A stretch of 58,576 nt of DNA from Penium margaritaceum (taxonomy: Eukaryota > Streptophyta > Zygnematophyceae > Desmidiales > Peniaceae), in NCBI GenBank assembly GCA_023375785.1, contig SZWC01009465.1, forward strand, positions 41,201 through 99,776. The letters run 5' to 3'. The position numbers and the translations under genes were made by a program. Under the pieces are notes generated by a model. It was not told the DNA's origin and searched no databases. It worked only from the letters and a program-made list of their open reading frames with translations. Shown one piece after another: positions 51,170 to 58,576 of the stretch (position 1 is its first letter; each line of letters opens with the position of its first letter).

Positions 51170-51345
51170 AACAGTCGCCCTCTCATTATCTCGAGGGGCA
51201 AAATAGCCCGCATATCCACATTCTCGAAGGGCAGACCCTCCCATATCCAAGTGCGGAACTTTACGTCCCCCATATCTAGCTAGTTAAGAAATAAGAACCC
51301 CATATCCAGCGCCGTTGTTGTTTACAACCCCATGTCCACATCCGG
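51170..51345 (-). repeat. Left terminal tandem array of MULE-C
   Basis: CATATCC-type words recur at about 25-32-base spacing: CGCATATCC, CCCATATCC, CCCCATATC, CCCCATATCC, CCCCATGTCC. Their reverse complement matches the GGTATGGG/GGATATGGGGG array at 56440-56575 and that at 3080-3185, including GAACCCCATA and a following CGTTG. I read it as the left terminal inverted repeat of MULE-C. Confidence 0.55.
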
Positions 51346-52496
51346 CGTTATTAGTATGCCATAACGGTATGGCGTACTTATTTGAAAGGGGTGGACATAG
51401 GGTTATCAATATTAGCGTAAAAAATTCAATTTGCGTACGGCAAAACATGACTGCCCGTCGTGCGTGAACGGCCGGGTACCGATCAGCGCTCTTTTATTGA
51501 CAAAAAATGACACCGTCGAATAGTGTCAAGAGCAATGCGTAATATGTTAGCGACCCCTCCGAACCCCCATTGTAACATGGGGGGATAGCATTTCTACAAA
51601 AGAAAGTCGTCGGACTTCCTCTGCGTGTAACCGGTATTCACTAAGGACCGATTGTCCCTTGACGAAACCCATCCTACACATCAGCACTTCCAACGGTAAA
51701 CCACAACACGCAATGTCAGCCCGCTCGACGTCGCTGTCACCAACCACCAGGCTGTCCACCGTTCATAATGCGTCATTTTCGCGACGTTCCATGCACCGAC
51801 TCAAGGCCAGGCACTGAGACACATCGAGTCGGATAGCGTGCATGTACGAGGATGGTCAATCCCCACAAACCCGCGCCACTATGTCTATTTTGTCTATCAT
51901 GCACACGTAGCATGAAGGATTGGCCGGGAGACCATCGCCTTCCAACGTCCTGCCCAGGGTGTCTCGTGGTCCTACATTGGACCCTACTCTCGACCGCTAT
52001 GGACAGTGGGGACCGAGGCCCCGTCATGCTCGTCAGACACCCACCACGCACGGCTGTCGCACGCCATGGAAGCGCTTGTTCACGCCTCTGAGCTCGGTGA
52101 GGCTGGGTATCTAGTGTATTCACTTCCATTTTTACATGTTTTATACCCACGTAGGCGAAGATAGCTGCCCAGTTGCAGTGTGCTGCGTCGCGCAGGCGTA
52201 GGTCAGGCGATGCTCATGTGGTTTCTGAACCTCGTGGTCTCTCACCCCCGCGGCTCAACGACCCAGGTCTCGTGCCCCAAACCCCATCCACCCAAAACCT
52301 CGTGTAGAACGAGTACTTTGAGCATGAGCAGTGTACTAAGGTGCTCCTCATTTTGCCCGAACAAGCAAGGGACATACTGAGGTTGTCTCGCCCGAATCAT
52401 GCTGCTGGTAAAAAATGTATTCCGTTTTACCCTGTTTAGACGTAAAGGCCAGCGATTTGTCCCTTGAATCGTGCCATGTCAATGTTTGTGGTGTAG
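51346..52496. other. MULE-C 5' region, exons not resolved
   Basis: By analogy with MULE-B an upstream exon should lie here, ending before an acceptor near 52496 (GTGGTGTAG). I see no frame with clear similarity to the MULE-B 5' exon. Candidate donors exist (CTCG|GTGAGG near 52098), but none is supported by a domain. Confidence 0.35.
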
Positions 52497-53023
52497 TGTC
52501 TTCAGACGATGAGGTGTCTGGTGAGGCCCCAAAGCGCAAAAAGGCAGAGGCGTCTTTTCCCGTAGGGATGTCGTTACGAGACATGGCTGAGGCTTGCGCA
52601 GCAGTCGATGATTACGCCATCACGAACCGAATGACTATTTGGGGGATACGCAGTGAGAAGACGTGGTTCACTGCACGGTGTGGGCAGTTCAAGGAGAAAA
52701 ATTACCAGTGGCTTCTCCGTGCCCATTGGGCCCCAAAGGGCACTGGTGTCGTGGTGGACAAGTTTATCGACGGACACAAGTGTGTCCCGGGAGTTGGTCA
52801 CGGAGACCCGGCGAAGACAATAAAGTGGGTGGCACGGCAGATTGAGTCAATGCTGAAGCGGAACCCCACAGCTGACGTGAAGACGTTGTTGGCCATGGTG
52901 CGCAAAGCAATATGCAAAGCGGTCGACAAGAACATGATGTACCGGGCGAAGTCTACGGCGCAGGAAAACATCATCGGCCCCAAAGCCCTATCATGGAGCC
53001 TTTTGCTATTGTGTTGTGAAGAA
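52497..53023 (+). CDS. MULE-C transposase, DNA-binding exon
   Basis: Begins with VSSDDEVSGEAPKRKK, equivalent to SSDEEPPP at the start of the same exon in MULE-B. It then carries the MuDR-type DNA-binding domain: AAVDDYAITNRMTIWGIRSE, FTARCGQFKEKNYQWLLRAH, DGHKC. The second Cys of the zinc finger (ASCPW in MULE-B) is Tyr here (KNYQW), so the finger is probably damaged. The exon ends at GAA|GTAGGA after CEE, the same junction as in MULE-B. Open throughout. Confidence 0.7.
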
Positions 53024-53116
53024 GTAGGACATGTTGACTCGTTCAGGGCACGTCTTTTCTCATCTATGCCACAGATTTCCACATACTTATAACAAAATGT
53101 CCCCTGTGCTCTACAG
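53024..53116 (+). other. MULE-C intron at the CEE junction
   Basis: 93 bp, GTAGGA donor and CTCTACAG acceptor. It keeps frame and contains a TAA, so splicing is needed for an intact protein. Same position as the 364-bp intron of MULE-B. Confidence 0.55.
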
Positions 53117-55004
53117 CTGAAGTGTGTGGACCAGAACACGCATATCCTCGTGGAGGCGACCAAGGACGACATGTTCATCAGGGCGTATGTCGTCCTTAGT
53201 GCAATTGTCCTGGGGTTCCAGCACGCACGTCGGATCCTCACGATGGACGGGAGACATCTTAAAAATGGGCACAAACAGGTGCTCCTCATTATCCAGTTTT
53301 TCAAGGCCAAGGACAAAGCTCTGCCGATGGCGTGGGCCATGGTTCAGGGGGAGAATGAAGAGAACTGGAAGTGGTTTTTGGAGTAGTTGGCGATCGCGTA
53401 TCCCACGACGGCAGAGAAAGGCACGGTTGTCATTTCTGACCGTGACAAAGGTCTGCTGAACACTATGGAGAAGGAGCTGCCTGGGGCCCATCACACCTAC
53501 TACTGCTTCCACTTGCGGCAGAACATAAGGCAGAAGTTTGGTAAGCAAGCTGGGTACTGGTTTTGGCGGCTGGCACATGCGATCACACTCATAGAATGGA
53601 CGAGGTGTGAAGAACAGCTGTGTGCCATGAACTCCCGCGCTGTAGTGTACCTCCTCGGAGCTGACGGGGTGGGCGGCATACCGAGGGAGAACTGGGCCAG
53701 GCTGTACTCTCCTCTCGGCCGTGGTGGACACACTACCTCAAACGTGGCAGAGTCTTTGAACGCCCGCATTTTTTAGTGCAAGAAACTATTTCCCTTCTAC
53801 TGTTTTGTGTCTCTGTACACATGGGTGCAACGTTTGCTTGCAGATAGGCGCAAACTGAGCAAGTCATGAGAAGGCGGACTTGTGCCAACACCGACAAAGC
53901 GCCTGCTCAACAGTAGCTTCCTAGCGCAAAACCACGATGTCGTGGAGGAAGGGCCCCAGAGTTGTAGCGTGACGGGGCCAAGCAACAGGACCCGTACGGT
54001 GAACATGCAGGACCGGATGTGCAGTTGTGGTGCGTGGAAGGAGTGTGGCCAGCCCTGTGCGCATGCATGCGCATTCGTCATCGGACGTGGGGAGCAAGCC
54101 GAGCCACTGTGCGACGTTGGACTCACTCGAATGGCCTATAGGCGCACCTACAACTTCCCCATGCCAGGCGTTAATCTTGCGTCGCGGAAAGCCCTGGATG
54201 GAGTGATGTGGTAGCAGCCAGGATCTAAACGTGGAGCAGGACGACCAAAGAGCGCTCGGTGGGACTGCGAGGACAAGCGTCCGAAGAACTACATATGTCT
54301 CCGCTGCGGCCAGAAGGGACACACAAAGAAGAAGTGTACCAATGAGGCCATTGTGTCTCCTGCTGCTGAGGCAGAAGCCAATGCACTTCAACGCCGGCTA
54401 CAGCACACAGAAGCTCCCGTGAGGGCAGAGGCCTACGCTGGTAGGTGGCCTCCAGTCGAGACCCAAGCAGAGAGAGAAGCTGCAGCATCTGTAGCACAGG
54501 TTGCGGCAGCTGCCACTGGAACCCCCCGTAATACCGCAACGGTTTCACGTGCTACATGCATAGTAGCAGAAACCATTGTCCTCCTTTCCGACGACAGTCC
54601 ATTGACCAGCGTGCTGGAGATTGGCGCAGGCTGGGGATGTGCGGGGCAGGCGAGGCACAGGAGCACGAGTGAAATAGCAAGCAAAGTTGCTACTGTAGCA
54701 TCTGCAGTAGTAGCGACAACTGCAAGGGCAACAAGACTGTCGGGAGGCATAAATGACGATGCTGAGTACGACCCCGAGGCCGCTGGCTATGACTCCGCGC
54801 AAGAAGAGATCTACGACCCTGAACGACACGTTCTTAGTGACTCGGACGAGGAGGCGCACGAGGACGGAGACCAATTCACTGATTCGCAGCAGCAGAGGTA
54901 GTGGGAGGCAAGACCTGTCCATGAACATTATGAGGTTTGCGTTAGGGACGGGTGGGAGGAGTGCGCAGAGGAGTGGAATGACGAGCCTAATGTTTTTGTA
55001 AAAG
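53117..55004 (+). pseudogene. MULE-C transposase, catalytic exon
   Basis: A single frame with five stops: TAG 53384, TAG 53774, TGA near 53867, TAG 54212, TAG 54899. Domains: MULE core with Asp in LTMDGRH, Asp in VISDRDKGL, Glu in SNVAESLN and CFHLRQNI; SWIM finger CSCGAWKECGQPCAHACAF; basic linker; zinc knuckle CLRCGQKGHTKKKC; Ala/Thr-rich segment; acidic tail (YDPEAAGYDSAQEEIYDPE, SDSDEEAHEDGD); after the last TAG, WEARPVHEHYEVC and a W-rich stretch to the donor GTAAGT at 55005. Four of the five stops are TAG. Relationship to MULE-B is clear but distant. Confidence 0.8.
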
Positions 55005-55109
55005 GTAAGTATGACATCTTCCTCCAACAGGTGCTCATTCCACTTTCTACTCCCTCATATGATGAAAATTTCTCATTCATGCTGTAATGTTGCCATGTGT
55101 GTCTTGCAG

Positions 55110-55260
55110 GTCAAGTCCAAGACGGTGCAGGTGGGAGCACACTTGGGGACAACAGGAAGGACCAAGTGGGAAGGTGCCTTACCTCCGCCACTGAGTGTAC
55201 AAGGGATGTCAGAGAGGCAAGCTTCAGTCAAGGAGGAGGATTGTTTCAGGGCTAGCACAA
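55110..55260 (+). CDS. MULE-C transposase, short C-terminal exon
   Basis: The acceptor TTGCAG ends at 55109 after a 105-bp intron (55005-55109). Joined in phase, the frame gives GQVQDGAGGSTLGDN, then Cys/Arg-rich residues and a Gly-rich end, with TAG at about 55258-55260 as the probable terminator. There is no known domain. The exon is called from splice signals and an open phase only. Confidence 0.4.
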
Positions 55261-55535
55261 CTGATGGGTCCAGTGCATGTGGGGTGGAGTGGGTGTGATG
55301 GGGACTAGAACGCCATAGTGTTTTACCAAGTTTTGAAATGTTTTCCTCATGAAGTAGATTTGTTTGTGAAGAAGTGTTAAACCTTGGGTTGTGTGAATGA
55401 TAAGAATACACTAAAGGACATTAGTGAAATATGGATTTCCAAATTAGTAGTTCATCTGTAGTGTCTTGAAAAAATCTGCTATAAAGGACTGACAACGTCC
55501 TGTGGTTCATTCTCTTCATCACAACTTTGCTTTAG

Positions 55536-55940
55536 TTGCCTCACTCTCACACCAGCGCAGAGTGCCATGGGTTCTGTGACATCATTCCTGGATGGAGCCG
55601 GTGCGACATACATCCTCATGACGTGGAAGGATTGAACACCAAGGCCATGTGTCCTTGTCAACATGGAGTGTGTCAAAATGCTAACAGTGCGTGTCACGAG
55701 GACGAGGAAGATGTCTTTTACGACATGGAGGACTGTAAGTTAGAGGGCGCTGACTCTACAGCATCCGACACAGAAGACGATGTGGAGTTTGTCGTCTGCT
55801 ACCCTCATGGTTGCTGTCACACTGGCAACTTGTGTCCTGCCTGTCAGATCCTGGCCTGGATCCATTCTTTGCCACCTACGGTCCAGCGATGGTTGGTCAG
55901 TGGACGGCCCGGACCTTTCATGGGAGGCTTTTCACACTAA
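55536..55940 (+). CDS. Cys-rich exon of the MULE-C accessory module
   Basis: 134 codons from TTG right after the acceptor CTTTAG (ends 55535) to TAA 55938-55940. Homologue of 709-1110: CHGFC near the start, AMCPCQHGVC, EEDVFYDMEDC, SDTEDDVEFVVC, then HGCCHTGNLCPACQILAW. Fourteen or so cysteines, many in CxC, CxxC or CC arrangement, suggest metal binding (inference). Most of it is repeated at 57216-57597 as part of the duplicated contig end. Downstream the minus-strand W-x-P-W ORF faces it, as in MULE-A. No known family recognised. Confidence 0.6.
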   Translation: MPHSHTSAECHGFCDIIPGWSRCDIHPHDVEGLNTKAMCPCQHGVCQNANSACHEDEEDVFYDMEDCKLEGADSTASDTEDDVEFVVCYPHGCCHTGNLCPACQILAWIHSLPPTVQRWLVSGRPGPFMGGFSH

Positions 55941-56394
55941 TTGCGGTGGACCTCGACAATGGAAGGACATTATCAATGCCATTTGTGCAAGAAATAGACA
56001 CAATCATGTATTTCAACAGGTCTGGATGTTCTACTAATTGGTAGTGTGTGTGTGATAGGTCTATTGGGGATGTTGTCATTAATCCCAGTAAAATATTAAT
56101 AGTGTACCCAACCTTGAACACACAAGTACATAATGCATGACAAAAAGGCATAAACATAGTTATACTCAATACCTATGTGAATGTAGTATGTGTTGCGAAT
56201 GAACGCTGTGCATGCGTTAAGAAAGTGAACGTATATGGGCATTCGATGATTAAAAGGACATTTATGACAAAGTAACCATGGGGTCACGTACGCGACATTG
56301 TCATTGGATGCATCTGCAACCATGGCTGCCACTTTTGGCGTATGCTGGGCGGCTAGTAAGAGCCCGCAAACCCATAATCCAAGTCATGGCGTGA
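55559..56394 (+). repeat. 836-bp segment duplicated across gaps (first copy)
   Basis: Identical in length (836 bp) and apparently in sequence to 57216-58051. The first copy ends at N 56395 and the second starts after N 57215. It contains most of the Cys-rich exon and, at its right end, the 3' end of the minus-strand W-x-P-W ORF. I treat it as one genomic segment represented twice. Confidence 0.85.
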
Positions 56395-56395
56395 N

Positions 56396-57214
56396 ACAAA
56401 ATTTAGTGGAAATAGCGTTCTTTTCATGCAGCCCTTGGACATGGCGGTGAAAAAGAGCGAGCACGTGGTATGGGAGATAAAAAATCAACGCCGTGCGGGT
56501 ATGGGGTTCTTCAAGAGCGATACGTGGATATGGGGGATCTATCGGGAAATCGATGGGTATATAGTCACCCCCCCGTTATCTCGAGGGTTTGAAACTGACG
56601 CGAGGCGCATGGGCAGGAAAACCACGTCGCCGGCGAGGCTGCGAAGAGGAGCGCAGCACACGAGCAAGCAGGAGACGAGTATGCCAGGGCAAGTAAGCTC
56701 TCACGCAGAACGGTTGGACGGGGAGGATGCGTTGAAGCAGCTGAGGTGACCCGAGAAAGCAGGAAAGTAGGGCTGTAGATCTGGCAGGAGCCTGTCAAGC
56801 AGTGAAGTAGATCCCTAGAAACAGAAGCGAGTAGTCGGACGAAAGCACGCACAGAAGCAAGTAGGCAAACAATCGAGCAATGAAGCAAGCAAGCAAGAAA
56901 TCAGGCCAGCAAGCTATGACCATTGGGATGGTAGGCCGGCTTTCACAGCGTTGCGCAGTTGCGCGCGTCTGGCCTTCTTTGTCGTTTTCTGCACTCACCG
57001 GATAAAGCCGACCTTCACATCTCTCTTTGAGCCATGTGTGCTCGAAGTGCCGATTCGCCCCCGCGCAGATCTGGCACTTGGCCGCTGAGCGCCTAGGCGC
57101 TCTCAAGCTCTGGGCGACGTGCTGCGGTTGCCCATCCCTAGCTATGAGGGCTGGCATGCAAGTCGGAGGGTGGGTGGCGCTGACGCATGGGTGACGGACG
57201 GATGTGGTAGGGTT
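56396..57214. other. 819-bp contig island between two Ns, with a MULE terminal array
   Basis: Sequence confined between Ns at 56395 and 57215, interrupting the two copies of the 836-bp segment. 56430-56590 carries the GGTATGGG-type 30-bp array of a MULE right end. The rest holds a minus-strand frame (56795-57157) containing KCQICAGANRHFEHTW and ERCEGR, whose CxxC and H residues look like a zinc-binding motif; I do not recognise it. The island is probably misplaced: in MULE-A the terminal array lies beyond the convergent ORF, not before it. Confidence 0.5.
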
Positions 57215-57215
57215 N

Positions 57216-58051
57216 AGAGTGCCATGGGTTCTGTGACATCATTCCTGGATGGAGCCGGTGCGACATACATCCTCATGACGTGGAAGGATTGAACACCAAG
57301 GCCATGTGTCCTTGTCAACATGGAGTGTGTCAAAATGCTAACAGTGCGTGTCACGAGGACGAGGAAGATGTCTTTTACGACATGGAGGACTGTAAGTTAG
57401 AGGGCGCTGACTCTACAGCATCCGACACAGAAGACGATGTGGAGTTTGTCGTCTGCTACCCTCATGGTTGCTGTCACACTGGCAACTTGTGTCCTGCCTG
57501 TCAGATCCTGGCCTGGATCCATTCTTTGCCACCTACGGTCCAGCGATGGTTGGTCAGTGGACGGCCCGGACCTTTCATGGGAGGCTTTTCACACTAATTG
57601 CGGTGGACCTCGACAATGGAAGGACATTATCAATGCCATTTGTGCAAGAAATAGACACAATCATGTATTTCAACAGGTCTGGATGTTCTACTAATTGGTA
57701 GTGTGTGTGTGATAGGTCTATTGGGGATGTTGTCATTAATCCCAGTAAAATATTAATAGTGTACCCAACCTTGAACACACAAGTACATAATGCATGACAA
57801 AAAGGCATAAACATAGTTATACTCAATACCTATGTGAATGTAGTATGTGTTGCGAATGAACGCTGTGCATGCGTTAAGAAAGTGAACGTATATGGGCATT
57901 CGATGATTAAAAGGACATTTATGACAAAGTAACCATGGGGTCACGTACGCGACATTGTCATTGGATGCATCTGCAACCATGGCTGCCACTTTTGGCGTAT
58001 GCTGGGCGGCTAGTAAGAGCCCGCAAACCCATAATCCAAGTCATGGCGTGA
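57216..58051 (+). repeat. 836-bp segment duplicated across gaps (second copy)
   Basis: Second copy of 55559-56394, here continuous with downstream sequence from 58052. The Cys-rich frame therefore appears again at 57280-57597. Confidence 0.85.
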
Positions 58052-58345
58052 GGACTCGGCGGCGCATGGTCATACATGGTGTCCCACTGAACCTTCATGT
58101 TGCGCCATGCAGCCCCGGCCTCGTCACATGTTGGTTTGGGTGGAATGGGAATGTCCACACCCCATGGACCGCTTCGACGGTGTTCGATGTTACCCCAACC
58201 AAGCATCGGAGGTAGTGGCCGGTAAATGGACATCCGGTCTATGTCCATCGTCTCGAAAGTCACGAGAGCAACCGCGAAGTCATCGGTGAAAACAGTGGGT
58301 TTATACATTCAACTGGGGTCGTTTGACGCATTAAGGAAGGTTACG
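57958..58345 (-). pseudogene. Convergent ORF of the W-x-P-W family, copy 3
   Basis: The minus-strand frame reads YCCVTFLNASNDPS, TGA, TVFTDDFAVALVTFETMDID, GWGNIEHRRSGPWGVDIPIP, AAWRNMKVQWDTMYDHAPPS, MTWIMGLRAL. In a neighbouring frame IRQKWQPW follows, the counterpart of CPPNWEPW in copy 2 and CPDPWEPW in copy 1. It faces the Cys-rich exon, as in MULE-A. One stop and one frameshift are visible, but long blocks stay open. No known domain recognised. The upstream end runs toward 58400. Confidence 0.5.
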
Positions 58346-58351
58346 CAGCAA

Positions 58352-58576
58352 TACTTCATGTGCATGGCGGTGGACGATGAACCGCACGTTCCAGCCAAAG
58401 GTAGTTGTTGATGGTCCGACGAATCGCGATAGTCAGCGGCGTTCGTCAAAAGTTTCCTATGCGACCGTATTCGGCATTGATGTCACCGTAATTGCGAATT
58501 TTCGCGGCATAGACAAGTGGGTTTGATTCGAATCTCGCCAAAGAATACTTCCATACGCAATACAACCCCCCCCCCC
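58352..58576. other. Unassigned right edge, ending in poly-C
   Basis: Nothing recognisable. Ten or more C at 58567-58576 end the window. If MULE-C has the layout of MULE-A, its true right terminal array lies beyond this edge. Confidence 0.4.

Noticed and set aside
55559..58051. True tandem duplication of the Cys-rich gene
   Set aside because: Copies are 836 bp each and end exactly at Ns, like the other gap-flanking copies in the window. An unmerged overlap is simpler.

Overview
This is a eukaryotic, plant-like repeat landscape. I found no confident host gene. All recognisable coding sequence belongs to transposable elements: Mutator-like (MULE) DNA transposons with GT-AG introns, four Ty1/copia LTR retrotransposons and one Ty3/gypsy LTR retrotransposon. 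The LTR elements have primer-binding sites of the TGGTATCAGAGC type, complementary to initiator methionine tRNA, which is typical of plants and streptophyte algae. The long intron satellites and MULE abundance would fit a streptophyte alga, but the species cannot be fixed from this sequence.

Layout. 1-3185: 3' half of a MULE (MULE-A): end of an acidic transposase tail, a Cys-rich exon, 30-bp tandem arrays, a convergent minus-strand ORF and a terminal array. 3.5-9.1 kb: MULE-B, a nearly complete transposase whose first visible intron is filled by 92-bp and 125-bp satellites, facing a convergent coiled-coil-like ORF. 9.2-12.2 kb: GC-rich tracts, unassigned DNA and a fragment of a third MULE-type end. 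12.2-28.7 kb: Copia-2, with Copia-1 inserted in its 5' LTR. 29.2-32.06 kb: an element bounded by inverted 30-bp arrays, carrying a copy of the convergent ORF and a 465-bp inverted-repeat insertion. 32.1-40.3 kb: Copia-3, interrupted by an 892-bp hAT-like element with an 8-bp target duplication. 40.3-45.4 kb: Copia-4, 5'-truncated, with the only copia reverse transcriptase still carrying YVDD in a long open frame. 45.6-51.1 kb: a decayed Ty3/gypsy element. 51.2-58.6 kb: MULE-C, sister of MULE-A.

How the parts fit. MULE-A and MULE-C share an accessory module: a Cys-rich exon after the transposase acidic tail, then a minus-strand ORF running toward it. The ends of these elements are built from roughly 30-bp tandem repeats. 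In the retroelements, premature in-frame stops are mostly TAG and repeatedly sit where a relative has Gln (CAG) or Trp (TGG).

Assembly caution. Single-N or NNNN gaps at 13546, 25460, 25844, 35269, 38868, 42257-42260, 56395 and 57215 are flanked by near-identical direct copies; these look like unmerged contig overlaps rather than biological duplications. The N at 50233 shows no such duplication.
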